From positions 62,001 to 126,000 of the forward strand of contig NZ_JAAVUX010000006.1 in the NCBI RefSeq assembly GCF_018449655.1: a DNA stretch of 64,000 nucleotides, written 5' to 3'. Positions 18,989-28,988 of the stretch are shown piece after piece; position 1 is the first letter of the stretch; each line of letters opens with the position of its first letter. The translations under genes and the position numbers were made by a program. Source of the DNA: Pseudomonas sp. dw_358. Its GTDB lineage: Bacteria > Pseudomonadota > Gammaproteobacteria > Pseudomonadales > Pseudomonadaceae. The notes beneath the pieces are model-generated. The model was given only the letters and a program-made list of their open reading frames with translations, made no database searches and was not told the DNA's origin.

Positions 18989-20086
18989 ATGAAGATACTC
19001 GGCAAGACTCTCCTCGCCATGTCCCTGATGGGCGTGATGGCCGGTGCAGTCCAGGCGGACGACAAGGTTCTGCACGTTTACAACTGGTCCGATTACATCG
19101 CGCCGGACACAGTCGAGAATTTCGAAAAAGCCTCGGGCATCAAAGTCGTCTACGACGTCTACGACAGCAACGAAACCCTGGAAGCCAAGCTGCTGGCTGG
19201 CAAATCGGGTTACGACGTGGTGGTACCGTCGAACAACTTCCTCGCTAAACAGGCCAAGGCCGGGGTTTACCTGGAACTGGACAAGTCGAAACTGCCCAAC
19301 TGGAAAAACCTGAACCAGAACCTGCTCAAGGCCGTGTCGGTCAGCGACCCGGGCAACAAGCACGCGTTCCCCTACCTGTGGGGCACCATTGGCATCGGCT
19401 ATAACGTCGACAAGGTCAAGGCCGCATTGGGCCCGGATGCACCGACCAACTCCTGGGACCTGCTGTTCAAGCCAGGCAACATCGAGAAGCTCAAGGGCTG
19501 CGGTGTCAGCTTCCTCGACTCGCCGACCGAAATGATTCCGGTGGCGCTGCACTACCTGGGCTACCCGACCAATACGCAGGACCCCAAGCAGATCAAGGAA
19601 GCCGAAGCGCTGTTCCTGAAGATTCGCCCCTCGATCACTTACTTCCACTCGTCCAAGTACATCTCGGACCTGGCCAACGGCAACATCTGCGTGGCCGTGG
19701 GTTACTCGGGTGACATTTCCCAGGCCAAGGCCCGGGCCCTCGACGCCAAGAACAACGTGAACGTGGCTTACAGCATTCCGAAGGAAGGCGCTGGCAGTTT
19801 CTATGACATGCTCGCCATTCCCAAGGATGCCGATAACGTCGAAGGCGCCTACCAGTTCATGAACTTCATCATGGACCCGCATAACATGGCCGCCATTTCC
19901 AACGCCGTGAAATACCCGAATGGCAACGCCGCGGCCACCGAGTTCGTCGACAAGGACATCACCAGCGACCCGGGCATCTACCCGCCGGCTGATGTGCAGG
20001 CCAAGCTGTACGCCATCGCCGACTTGCCGGCCGCAACCCAGCGGATCCTGACCCGCACCTGGACCACGATCAAGTCGGGCAAGTAA
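18989..20086 (+). CDS. spuD: Polyamine-binding periplasmic protein SpuD
   Basis: 365-residue PotF-type binding protein. The signal peptide ends MAGAVQA (residue ~22); the mature start [22 protein letters not shown] is diagnostic. Further marks are [27 protein letters not shown] and the C-terminal [11 protein letters not shown]. In P. aeruginosa SpuD prefers putrescine and SpuE spermidine; I use that order for naming. The start at 18989 has TTGGAG upstream. A perfect 13-bp hairpin follows within 12 bp of the stop. Confidence 0.9.
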   Translation: MKILGKTLLAMSLMGVMAGAVQADDKVLHVYNWSDYIAPDTVENFEKASGIKVVYDVYDSNETLEAKLLAGKSGYDVVVPSNNFLAKQAKAGVYLELDKSKLPNWKNLNQNLLKAVSVSDPGNKHAFPYLWGTIGIGYNVDKVKAALGPDAPTNSWDLLFKPGNIEKLKGCGVSFLDSPTEMIPVALHYLGYPTNTQDPKQIKEAEALFLKIRPSITYFHSSKYISDLANGNICVAVGYSGDISQAKARALDAKNNVNVAYSIPKEGAGSFYDMLAIPKDADNVEGAYQFMNFIMDPHNMAAISNAVKYPNGNAAATEFVDKDITSDPGIYPPADVQAKLYAIADLPAATQRILTRTWTTIKSGK

Positions 20087-20097
20087 GCCGCCACCCG

Positions 20098-20128
20098 GTC
20101 ACCTGTTACAAATGATGTAACAGGTGAC
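20098..20128 (+). terminator. 13-bp perfect hairpin between spuD and spuE
   Basis: GTCACCTGTTACA (20098-20110), loop AATGA, TGTAACAGGTGAC (20116-20128). It is a perfect inverted repeat 12 bp after the spuD stop. No uninterrupted T-run follows (ACCCTGAACATTTTCTTTTG), so it is better read as a partial terminator or a 3'-end stabiliser. Either way it could raise binding protein over downstream transporter parts. Confidence 0.75.
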
Positions 20129-20219
20129 ACCCTGAACATTTTCTTTTGCCGCACGAGTTCAACGAAGGTAAGTTGCGCGCCGGTGCAGTTGTTCGGCAGG
20201 CCGGCTTTCGCCCACGTGA

Positions 20220-21335
<1,116 letters not shown>

Positions 21336-21345
21336 GCGGTTCCAG

Positions 21346-21377
21346 GCTGGCCCATTCAGGGCCGGCTGCACATTTTT
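21346..21377 (+). terminator. Possible terminator/attenuator before spuF
   Basis: GCTGGCCC (21346-21353), loop ATTCA, GGGCCGGC (21359-21366): seven Watson-Crick pairs and one G-T. TGCAC and then ATTTTTT follow. It resembles a weak intrinsic terminator in the 58-bp spuE-spuF gap, likely letting part of transcription continue. Confidence 0.6.
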
Positions 21378-21393
21378 TGTTGGGAGTTTCCAA

Positions 21394-22536
21394 ATGGCAG
21401 TTGCCTCCAGTGCCTACAAGAAAGCCCTCGAAGGCGGCCAGCAGCCCAAACAGGTGCTGGTCAAGATCGATCGGGTAACCAAGAAGTTCGACGAGACGGT
21501 GGCCGTGGACGATGTGTCCCTGGAAATCGGCAGGGGCGAGATCTTTGCCCTGCTCGGTGGCTCCGGGTCGGGCAAGTCCACACTGCTGCGCATGCTGGCT
21601 GGCTTCGAGCGGCCTACCGAGGGGCGCATTTTCCTCGACGGCGTCGACATCACCGAAATGCCGCCCTACGAGCGGCCGATCAACATGATGTTCCAGTCCT
21701 ATGCGCTGTTCCCGCACATGACCGTGGCGCAGAACATTGCCTTCGGTCTCAAGCAGGACAAGATCCCGTCGGCCGAGATCGATGCGCGGGTGGCGGAAAT
21801 GCTCAAGCTGGTGCAGATGAGCCAGTACGCCAAGCGCAAACCACACCAGCTGTCCGGCGGCCAGCGTCAGCGCGTGGCGCTGGCCCGCTCCCTGGCCAAA
21901 CGACCCAAGCTGTTGCTGCTCGATGAACCCATGGGCGCGCTTGACAAGAAGCTGCGTTCGCAGATGCAACTGGAGCTGGTGGAGATCATCGAGCGCGTCG
22001 GGGTGACCTGTGTGATGGTGACCCACGATCAGGAAGAGGCCATGACCATGGCCCAGCGCATCGCCATCATGCACCTGGGCTGGATCGCCCAGATCGGCAG
22101 CCCGATCGATATCTACGAAACCCCCACCAGCCGGCTGGTGTGCGAGTTCATCGGCAACGTCAACCTGTTTGACGGCGAAGTGATCGAGGACATGGAAGGC
22201 CATGCGGTGATCGCCAGCCCTGAGCTGGAGCGCAAGATCTATGTCGGCCACGGCGTCAGTACGGCGGCTCAGGACAAGGCCGTGACCTACGCCATCCGCC
22301 CGGAAAAACTGCTGGTGACCACTGAGCAGCCACAGAGCGAATACAACTGGTCGCGGGGCAAGGTGCATGACATCGCCTACCTGGGCGGCCATTCGGTGTT
22401 TCACGTCGAACTGGCCTGCGGCAAGATCGTCCAGTCGTTCGTGGCCAACGCCGAGCGCCGCAATGCGCGACCCACCTGGGATGACGAAGTGTTTGTCTGG
22501 TGGGAAGACGACAGCGGCGTGGTACTGCGCTCATGA
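21394..22536 (+). CDS. spuF: Polyamine ABC transporter ATPase SpuF (PotG type)
   Basis: 380-residue ATPase of the polyamine importer. Walker A is GGSGSGKST, the signature LSGGQRQRVALARSL, Walker B LLLLDEPMGALD, and VMVTHDQEEAM holds the switch His. The 130 residues after the ATPase core form the regulatory TOBE-like domain (residues ~255-380). TTGGGAGTTTCCAA precedes the ATG. Its stop overlaps the spuG start by 4 bp. Confidence 0.93.
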   Translation: MAVASSAYKKALEGGQQPKQVLVKIDRVTKKFDETVAVDDVSLEIGRGEIFALLGGSGSGKSTLLRMLAGFERPTEGRIFLDGVDITEMPPYERPINMMFQSYALFPHMTVAQNIAFGLKQDKIPSAEIDARVAEMLKLVQMSQYAKRKPHQLSGGQRQRVALARSLAKRPKLLLLDEPMGALDKKLRSQMQLELVEIIERVGVTCVMVTHDQEEAMTMAQRIAIMHLGWIAQIGSPIDIYETPTSRLVCEFIGNVNLFDGEVIEDMEGHAVIASPELERKIYVGHGVSTAAQDKAVTYAIRPEKLLVTTEQPQSEYNWSRGKVHDIAYLGGHSVFHVELACGKIVQSFVANAERRNARPTWDDEVFVWWEDDSGVVLRS

Positions 22537-23444
22537 ACTTGAAACGATTCCTCAGCCGTTTGCTCCCCAACGGTCGCCAGGTGGTCATCGGCGTACCGTT
22601 CCTGTGGTTGTTCCTGTTCTTCATGCTGCCGTTCTTCATCGTCCTGAAGATCAGTTTTGCCGAAGCCGACGTGGCCATTCCGCCGTACACGGAGATCTAT
22701 CAATTCGTCGACCAGAAGATCCAACTGGTCCTGAACCTCGCCAACTACAGCCTGCTGGCGGGCGATGACCTGTACATCTCGGCATACCTGGGTTCGCTGA
22801 AGATGGCCTTGATCAGTACGGTGTTGTGCCTGCTGATCGGCTTTCCCATGGCCTACGCGATCTCCATCGCGCGCAAGGAGCGCCAGACGGTGTTGTTGCT
22901 GTTGATCATGATGCCAACCTGGACCGCGATCCTGATCCGCGTGTATGCGTGGATGGGCATTCTCAGCACCAACGGGTTACTCAACGAGTTCCTGCTGTGG
23001 CTGGGGGTGATCAATCAGCCGCTGGTGATCCTCAATACCAACCTGGCCGTTTACATCGGCGTGGTGTACGCCTACCTGCCGTTCATGATCCTGCCGTTGT
23101 ACGCCAACCTGGTGAAACACGATCAGAGCCTGCTGGAGGCCGCCGCCGACCTGGGGTCGAGCCGCTTCAACAGCTTCTGGAAGATCACCGTGCCGCTGTC
23201 GCGCAACGGCATCATCGCCGGCTGTATGCTGGTGTTCATTCCGGTGGTGGGGGAGTTCGTTATTCCCGAGCTGCTCGGTGGCCCGGAGACCCTGATGATC
23301 GGCCGCGTGCTGTGGCAGGAGTTCTTCAACAACCGTGACTGGCCGGTGGCCTCGGCACTGGCTGTAGTGATGCTGGTGATCCTGATCGTGCCGATCGTAC
23401 TGTTCAACCGTAGTCAGGCCAAGGAACTGGAGGGCAAGATATGA
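22533..23444 (+). CDS. spuG: Polyamine ABC transporter permease SpuG (PotH type)
   Basis: 303-residue inner-membrane permease with about six helices, opening with VVIGVPFLWLFLFFMLPFFI. The EAA loop EAAADLGSSRFNSFWKITVPLSRNGI is visible. A long periplasmic loop after helix 1 (EADVAIPPYTEIYQF...) is typical of PotH. The start at 22533 (MNLKRFLSRLL) overlaps the spuF stop; a GTG at 22500 is rejected. It works with SpuH as a heterodimer. Confidence 0.92.
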   Translation: MNLKRFLSRLLPNGRQVVIGVPFLWLFLFFMLPFFIVLKISFAEADVAIPPYTEIYQFVDQKIQLVLNLANYSLLAGDDLYISAYLGSLKMALISTVLCLLIGFPMAYAISIARKERQTVLLLLIMMPTWTAILIRVYAWMGILSTNGLLNEFLLWLGVINQPLVILNTNLAVYIGVVYAYLPFMILPLYANLVKHDQSLLEAAADLGSSRFNSFWKITVPLSRNGIIAGCMLVFIPVVGEFVIPELLGGPETLMIGRVLWQEFFNNRDWPVASALAVVMLVILIVPIVLFNRSQAKELEGKI

Positions 23445-24331
23445 GAAGTTTCCGTTTCTCCAACCTGATGCTGGTGCTCGGGCTGCTGTTCATCTACGCG
23501 CCGATGGTGATTCTGGTCATCTATTCGTTCAACGCGTCCAAGCTGGTGACCGTCTGGGGTGGCTGGTCGGTGAAGTGGTACGTGGGGCTGCTGGATAACT
23601 CCCAACTGATGAGCGCGGTGGCACGCTCCCTGGAAATTGCCTGTTATACCGCTGTGGCGGCGGTTGCGTTGGGGACCATGGCCGCGTTCGTGCTGACCCG
23701 AGTGGCGCGCTTCAAGGGGCGCACGTTGTTTGGAGGCCTGGTGACCGCGCCGCTGGTGATGCCTGAGGTGATCACCGGCCTGTCGCTGCTGCTATTGTTT
23801 GTGGCGATGGCGCAATTGGTCGGCTGGCCCCAGGAACGGGGCATCGTCACCATCTGGATCGCTCACACGACCTTCTGTGCGTCCTATGTGGCGGTAGTGG
23901 TGTCGGCACGTCTGCGCGAGCTGGATCTGTCCATCGAAGAGGCGGCCATGGACCTGGGTGCGCGGCCGTGGAAGGTGTTCTTCCTGATCACCATCCCGAT
24001 GATCGCGCCATCGCTGGCAGCCGGCGGCATGATGTCGTTTGCCCTGTCGCTGGATGACTTGGTGCTGGCCAGCTTTGTATCTGGGCCAGGCTCGACCACC
24101 TTGCCGATGGAAGTGTTCTCGGCGGTGCGTCTGGGCGTGAAGCCGGAAATCAATGCCATTGCCAGTCTGATTCTGCTGGCGGTGTCGATTGCCACGTTCC
24201 TGGTCTGGTTCTTCACACGGCGTGCCGAAAACCAGCGGCGCAAGGCGATTCAGCTGGCTATCGAGGAAGCGGCGGCAGACGGCTGGAAGCAGCCGGATCC
24301 ACGTCGGGCACCGACCCCCGTGGCGGCTTGA
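23441..24331 (+). CDS. spuH: Polyamine ABC transporter permease SpuH (PotI type)
   Basis: 296-residue second permease. About six helices are visible, with LFIYAPMVILVIYSFNASK at the start and the EAA loop EEAAMDLGARPWKVFFLITIPMIAPSLAAGG. An ATGA overlap with spuG couples translation. The C-terminal 40 residues are charged and cytoplasmic. It is the last spu gene; the 96-bp gap after it holds a single GTGGGAGCAGGGCTTGCCCGCGATG REP half-site and no strong terminator. Confidence 0.92.
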   Translation: MRSFRFSNLMLVLGLLFIYAPMVILVIYSFNASKLVTVWGGWSVKWYVGLLDNSQLMSAVARSLEIACYTAVAAVALGTMAAFVLTRVARFKGRTLFGGLVTAPLVMPEVITGLSLLLLFVAMAQLVGWPQERGIVTIWIAHTTFCASYVAVVVSARLRELDLSIEEAAMDLGARPWKVFFLITIPMIAPSLAAGGMMSFALSLDDLVLASFVSGPGSTTLPMEVFSAVRLGVKPEINAIASLILLAVSIATFLVWFFTRRAENQRRKAIQLAIEEAAADGWKQPDPRRAPTPVAA

Positions 24332-24351
24332 GGGATTAAAGCGCCCCTTGG

Positions 24352-24376
24352 GCTTGTGGGAGCAGGGCTTGCCCGC
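24352..24376. repeat. Single REP half-site
   Basis: GTGGGAGCAGGGCTTGCCC and the next bases carry the short GGGCTTGCCC palindrome of a Pseudomonas REP unit. It lies between convergent spuH and the thioredoxin-like gene. No paired opposite unit is seen nearby. Confidence 0.55.
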
Positions 24377-24427
24377 GATGCAGGCAACCATGGAATCTTC
24401 CACAGTATTCGGCACCGTTACGCGGGT

Positions 24428-25003
24428 TCAGCGCACGGCCGCCCACCCGCAATAACACCCCACCGCCAAGGTGTGCGTGGCATTGACCGAGCGGTGTTCG
24501 GTCAATGCCTGTAGGACCGGCTCGATAAAACTGTTGGCCGAACTGCACACCGCCCCCTCGCTGTACGGCCCGAAATAGGCCAGTTGCCCCTGCTGGTTCC
24601 AGATTGCCACAGCGGGGCTGGCGGGCAGGGCGTCGGCGCCAGGCAAAGCCTCCAGACGCTGCATCACTGAAAGATTGTCCGGCAGCCGCGAACGGCCATG
24701 GCCTTTTTCCAGCGCGTAGAACTTCACCCCTTTGGGTTCATACTGTTGCACCAGTTCGGCCAGATGTTCTTGGTTGCCGACGTTGCACGGACAGGTCGCG
24801 TCCCAGAAATGCACCACGCGGATCGGCCCCGGTCCTGCCAATTCCGGCGGAAGTTGCAGGTTGTCACCGGTAAACAGGGTGGCGTGTTGGTCGAACGCGC
24901 GAACGTAACGGCTCTGGAACCAGTCATATGCCAGCCACAAGGCGCTGGCGCACAGCAGTGCGATCAGGCTGGCAGCCAGGGTACGACGGTGAATCCTTGG
25001 CAT
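24428..25003 (-). CDS. Membrane-anchored thioredoxin-like protein (DUF6436 type)
   Basis: 191 residues: an N-terminal signal anchor (LAASLIALLCASALWLAYDW), then a thioredoxin-like periplasmic domain. VVHFWDATCPCNVGNQEHL carries a CPC in place of the usual CxxC, so resolving-cysteine chemistry may differ. Two further Cys clusters are at AVCSSANS and the C-terminal GCYCGWAAVR. The start is uncertain: 25003 (MPRIHRRTLAAS) fits the anchor, while ATG 25039 and GTG 25066 are in frame but lack good ribosome-binding sites. Substrate unknown. It converges on spuH and diverges from the hydrolase gene. Confidence 0.7.
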   Translation of the reverse strand: MPRIHRRTLAASLIALLCASALWLAYDWFQSRYVRAFDQHATLFTGDNLQLPPELAGPGPIRVVHFWDATCPCNVGNQEHLAELVQQYEPKGVKFYALEKGHGRSRLPDNLSVMQRLEALPGADALPASPAVAIWNQQGQLAYFGPYSEGAVCSSANSFIEPVLQALTEHRSVNATHTLAVGCYCGWAAVR

Positions 25004-25086
25004 CGGCAGTGGTCCGGTAAAGGTGTGCCAGCTTGCCATGTCTGCGCCGACAGATGAATATCTCACCGAATGATTCGGAAACCTAT

Positions 25087-26019
25087 ATGCCTGCCACTTT
25101 CCAGCCCGACATACTGCGCAGCCGCCTGTCGCCTTTGGCCGCCCGCCAAGGGCCGGATGAGCATGGGCAAAGCTACCGGCGCTTCTACCGACTGCCGGGA
25201 AGCGACCCGCAACGCAGTTGGCTGGGTGGCTTCAGCGCGGCTGGCTGTGATCTGGTGGGGCAGGTCTGGTTGCCAGCCGCGCCCAAGGCCACGCTGTTTC
25301 TGGTGCACGGATTCTATGATCACATGGGGCTGTATCGACATCTGATCGAGTGGGCGCTGGCCCGTGAGTTTGCGGTCATTTCCTGCGACCTGCCGGGGCA
25401 CGGGCTGTCCAGTGGGCCGCGTGCCAGCATTCAGGACTTCGCCGACTATCAGTCGGTGCTCGATGCCTTGTTCGTGGAGGCCGCCGCCCTGAAGCTGCCC
25501 CAGCCTTGGCATCTGTGCGGTCAGAGCATGGGGGGCGCCATCGTCATCGACCATTTGCTGCATGCCGGCGCCGCTAGCCCTGCCCAAGGGCGACCCGTGT
25601 TGCTGGCACCGTTGATACGGCCGCGTTCCTGGACCTGGTCACGGATGAGCTATCAGGTGCTGAAGCCTTTCGTTGGCGGGATCGCGCGGCGTTTCAGCGA
25701 GAACACCAACGATCCTGAATTCATGCCTTTTCTGCAGGCCGATCCATTGCAGCCGGTGCGTCTGCCTACCGCCTGGGTGGGCGCGCTGGTACCGTGGATC
25801 AAACGTGTCGAGGCGGCACCGCACAGTGTCTGCTCACCGCTGGTGGTGCAGGGCCAGCAGGACATGACGGTGGATTGGCAACACAACATGCGGGTGCTCG
25901 CCGACAAGTTCACCACGCCTGAAGTGTTGATGGTGCCACCCGCGCGTCATCATCTGGCCAACGAGGTGCCGGAGATTCGGCGGGTTTATCTGGCGTTTCT
26001 GGATGAGCATCTGGGTTGA
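25087..26019 (+). CDS. Alpha/beta hydrolase, monoglyceride-lipase/lysophospholipase-like
   Basis: 310-residue serine hydrolase of the PldB/monoacylglycerol-lipase group. The oxyanion HG is in LFLVHGFYDHMGLYRHLIEW, the nucleophile Ser in LCGQSMGGAI, the acid in VVQGQQDMTVDW and the catalytic His in PPARHHLANE. DLPGHGLSSG is a family mark. No signal peptide is evident, so a cytoplasmic or inner-face enzyme is likely. The start at 25087 follows TTCGGAAACCTAT; the frame extends to 25033 without support. The true substrate cannot be told from sequence. Confidence 0.85.
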   Translation: MPATFQPDILRSRLSPLAARQGPDEHGQSYRRFYRLPGSDPQRSWLGGFSAAGCDLVGQVWLPAAPKATLFLVHGFYDHMGLYRHLIEWALAREFAVISCDLPGHGLSSGPRASIQDFADYQSVLDALFVEAAALKLPQPWHLCGQSMGGAIVIDHLLHAGAASPAQGRPVLLAPLIRPRSWTWSRMSYQVLKPFVGGIARRFSENTNDPEFMPFLQADPLQPVRLPTAWVGALVPWIKRVEAAPHSVCSPLVVQGQQDMTVDWQHNMRVLADKFTTPEVLMVPPARHHLANEVPEIRRVYLAFLDEHLG

Positions 26020-26031
26020 GCGAATAACACC

Positions 26032-26787
26032 TCAGCCCCCCGATCGGTCCTGCGTCGGTTGCCCGACCGCCAGGCCGGCGCGAATACCCGCCAGCGCCGC
26101 CTGGTAATACGCCTTGCCCTCGGGCGACTCGGCGAAGGTCACGAATTCCTCCAGTTCTGGATCGGACAGGTCGCGATACACGTACAGCAAGGTGTTATCC
26201 AGGTCACTGCCGATCTGCCCCATCAGCCGTTCCCGCTGTCCATCGAGCATGTTCTGGCTTTGGCCGCTGCCCAGCAGCCCGGGAATCATGGAGCTAAGGC
26301 TGTCCGCCGCCACGCCGGCGATGGCCAGGCTGACTTCCGCGCCGGCCTCGCGAACTGGCAGCGCCTGGGCCAGGTGGCGGATCAGCAGGGCGCGGGTGGC
26401 GGTGGCGTCCATATGGGGCAAGCCACGGGCGTTTTTGGCCAGTTGGTCGCTGCGGGTGGCAAGCAGTTCGGCGCCGACGATCTTGTGCCCAAGCGGGGAC
26501 TGGAAAAAGCTCAAGGCCGGCTGTGGGTCATTGAGGGTCTGGCGCAGGCGAGTCTCGGCGCGCTGGTCCATGGCCTGCGGAGCGAAGCGCTGGTTGCTGT
26601 TGTTCACCAGGGCCTGGAACAGCGCCGGTGGCAGACTGTTTTGATAACGCTGCTGCGCGGCCTTGAGTGCGTCGTTGAAATGCGCGCGCTGTTCCGGCCA
26701 ACCGGCGACCTTGTACAACAGGTCATGGTTGTCTGCCCAGGCGGGCATCACGCAAAACATCAGCAAGGCAACACACAAGCAACGCAT
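26032..26787 (-). CDS. Secreted/periplasmic protein with DUF2059-like domain
   Basis: 251 residues. Cleavable signal peptide MRCLCVALLMFCVMPAWA, then a helical, mostly soluble domain. The C-terminal segment YVYRDLSDPELEEFVTFAESPEGKAYYQAALAG matches the DUF2059 pattern of short helices around DPELxEFxxFxxSPxGK. The start at 26787 follows AGGAGTCTTCA. Function unknown. It converges on the hydrolase gene with 12 bp between stops, and there is no operon partner. Confidence 0.75.
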   Translation of the reverse strand: MRCLCVALLMFCVMPAWADNHDLLYKVAGWPEQRAHFNDALKAAQQRYQNSLPPALFQALVNNSNQRFAPQAMDQRAETRLRQTLNDPQPALSFFQSPLGHKIVGAELLATRSDQLAKNARGLPHMDATATRALLIRHLAQALPVREAGAEVSLAIAGVAADSLSSMIPGLLGSGQSQNMLDGQRERLMGQIGSDLDNTLLYVYRDLSDPELEEFVTFAESPEGKAYYQAALAGIRAGLAVGQPTQDRSGG

Positions 26788-26888
26788 TGAAGACTCCTGT
26801 CGGCAGGCCGCTATTGTCCGTGCCCAGGCCCGGCTTTGTCGAGCCATGACACACGCCGGCCAGGCGGCTCTGTCGGTTTATCGGGCGG

Positions 26889-27527
26889 ATGGATACTATG
26901 CGCGCCATGCACACACTCCCTGATCCGATGTTGCAACGTATTGTCGACGACCTGGCCGAGCACGGCTGGTCGCAACAGGATGTCTTTATTCCAGAGTCTC
27001 TGACCCTGGCGTTGGCGACTGAGTGCCATGAACGTGCAGCTGCCGGCCAATTAGCCCCGGCGGCGGTGGGGCGCGGCGAGGCTCAGGAGGTGCGCGAAGG
27101 TATCCGCGGCGATCACATTCAGTGGTTGGAGCCGGGCGAGTCGGCGGCTTGTGATGCCTACTTGATGTTGATGGGGCATGTGCGTCTGGCACTGAATCGG
27201 GGGTTGTTCCTCGGGCTGGAGGACTACGAAAGTCATTTCGCCATGTATCCGCCCGGGGCGTTCTACCGTCGCCATGTGGACCGTTTTCGCGATGATGATC
27301 GGCGTATGGTCTCGGCGGTGCTCTACCTCAACGAGGGATGGCAGCCGGAACATGGTGGGCAGTTGCGGATGTACTTGAAGGGCGGGCGCGAGCACGACAT
27401 CAATCCGGTCGGTGGATCACTGGTCTTGTTTCTGTCGGGCGAGATGCCCCATGAGGTCTTGCTGGCTCACCATGAGCGCCTGTCATTGACGGGGTGGTTC
27501 AGGCGGCGGGGGACAGATATCTTTTGA
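26889..27527 (+). CDS. 2OG-Fe(II) oxygenase, prolyl-4-hydroxylase-like
   Basis: 212 residues. The double-stranded beta-helix iron site is visible: FYRRHVDRFRDDDRRMVS (His and Asp ligands), LYLNEGWQPEHGGQLRMY, the distal His in GEMPHEVLLAHHERLSLTGWF, with Arg for 2-oxoglutarate. This is the SM-20/EGLN-like arrangement, in bacteria often acting on protein proline. The start is unclear: ATG at 26889, 26898 and 26907 are in frame and none has a strong ribosome-binding site. Substrate unknown; an EF-Tu prolyl hydroxylase related to P. putida PPHD is a reasonable guess. Confidence 0.78.
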   Translation: MDTMRAMHTLPDPMLQRIVDDLAEHGWSQQDVFIPESLTLALATECHERAAAGQLAPAAVGRGEAQEVREGIRGDHIQWLEPGESAACDAYLMLMGHVRLALNRGLFLGLEDYESHFAMYPPGAFYRRHVDRFRDDDRRMVSAVLYLNEGWQPEHGGQLRMYLKGGREHDINPVGGSLVLFLSGEMPHEVLLAHHERLSLTGWFRRRGTDIF

Positions 27528-27587
27528 GTGACGCCCTGGCACCGCACGACCGAGCAATTTCGGGCCTGCGGTGCAAGGTGAAAGCCC

Positions 27588-28817
27588 TTAGAACAACACG
27601 CGGCAACGAATGGTGCCGTTGATCTTCTGCAGTTTCTCTTGCGCCAGATCCGAGTACTCGGCGTCGACGTCGATAACCACGTAGCCAACCTTTTCGTTGG
27701 TTTGCAGGAACTGACCGGAGATGTTGATGCCGTTTTCGGCGAAGACCTTGTTGATCTCGCTCATCACGCCCGGGATGTTCTCGTGGATGTGCAGCAGGCG
27801 GTGCTTGCCTGGGTGGGCAGGCAGTGCCACCTCCGGGAAGTTGACCGACGACACTGAGGTGCCATTGTCGCTGTACTTGACCAGCTTCTCGGCCACTTCC
27901 AGACCGATGTTGGCCTGGGCCTCGGCGGTGGAGCCGCCGATGTGAGGGGTCAGGATCACATTGTCCAGGCCACGCAGCGGGCTTTCGAAGATGTCATCGT
28001 TGGAGCGCGGCTCCACCGGGAACACATCGATGGCGGCGCCGATCAAGTGCTTGTCCTTGATCGCGTCAGCCAGGGCATCCAGCTCCACCACGGTGCCGCG
28101 CGCCGCGTTGATCAGAATACCGCCTTTCTTGATGGCGCGGATTTCCTTCTCGCCGATCATCCACTGAGTGGCTGCGGTTTCCGGTACGTGCAGGGTGACG
28201 ATGTCGGACATGCCCAGCAGCTCGTGCAGGTTGCCGACCTGGGTCGCATTGCCCAGCGGCAGCTTGGTCACGGTGTCGTAGAAGAACACTTGCATGCCCA
28301 GGCCTTCGGCCAGCACCGACAGCTGCGTGCCGATCGAGCCGTAGCCGACGATGCCCAGCTTCTTGCCGCGAATCTCGAAGGAGTTCGCCGCGCTCTTGAT
28401 CCAGCCACCACGGTGGCAGGAAGCGTTTTTCTCCGGGATGCCGCGCAGCAGCAGGATGGCCTCGGCCAGCACCAGCTCGGCCACCGAACGGGTGTTGGAG
28501 TACGGCGCGTTGAAGACGGCGATGCCGCGCTCTCGGGCTGCGTTGAGGTCCACCTGGTTGGTGCCGATGCAGAAGCAGCCGACGGCGACCAGTTTCTTGG
28601 CAGCGTCGAAAAGCTCTTCGGTGAGTTGGGTGCGCGAGCGGATACCGATGAAGTGCGCATCGGCGATCTTTTCTTTCAGTTCGGCTTCCGGCAGAGACTT
28701 GGTGTGGTACTCGATGCTGGTATAGCCGGCCGCCTTGAGGACGTCCACGGCAGATTGGTGGACACCTTCGAGGAGAAGGAACTTGATCTTGCTCTTATCG
28801 AGAGAAGTCTTGCTCAT
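27588..28817 (-). CDS. serA: D-3-phosphoglycerate dehydrogenase SerA
   Basis: 409-residue first enzyme of serine synthesis, the ACT-domain form like E. coli SerA (410 residues). NAD motif LGIVGYGSIGTQLSVLAEGLGM, substrate-site stretches and catalytic His in LTPHIGGSTAEAQ are present; a C-terminal ACT domain (~335-409) should give serine feedback inhibition. This SerA type also reduces 2-oxoglutarate to D-2-hydroxyglutarate, and the divergent neighbour oxidises it back. The 171-bp divergent gap probably holds both promoters. Confidence 0.95.
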   Translation of the reverse strand: MSKTSLDKSKIKFLLLEGVHQSAVDVLKAAGYTSIEYHTKSLPEAELKEKIADAHFIGIRSRTQLTEELFDAAKKLVAVGCFCIGTNQVDLNAARERGIAVFNAPYSNTRSVAELVLAEAILLLRGIPEKNASCHRGGWIKSAANSFEIRGKKLGIVGYGSIGTQLSVLAEGLGMQVFFYDTVTKLPLGNATQVGNLHELLGMSDIVTLHVPETAATQWMIGEKEIRAIKKGGILINAARGTVVELDALADAIKDKHLIGAAIDVFPVEPRSNDDIFESPLRGLDNVILTPHIGGSTAEAQANIGLEVAEKLVKYSDNGTSVSSVNFPEVALPAHPGKHRLLHIHENIPGVMSEINKVFAENGINISGQFLQTNEKVGYVVIDVDAEYSDLAQEKLQKINGTIRCRVLF

Positions 28818-28988
28818 CTGCGTAAACCTGTGTCCCGGAGAAAATTGGCAGGAGGATAAAGCCTTCGCGGATCGGCCAGAAGCTCGATTAGCGGGGGGGC
28901 TATGCTAGCATATGCACCCTGCCAAGCGCCCATCCCTGGGTCATGAAGTGTGCTCAGGGTGACTATGAATTGTTCGAGAGTTCGTGCG

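Noticed and set aside
27539..27574. Inverted repeat GCACCGCA...TGCGGTGC near the serA 3' end
   Set aside because: Loop of 20 nt and no T-tract on either strand; too weak to call a terminator.
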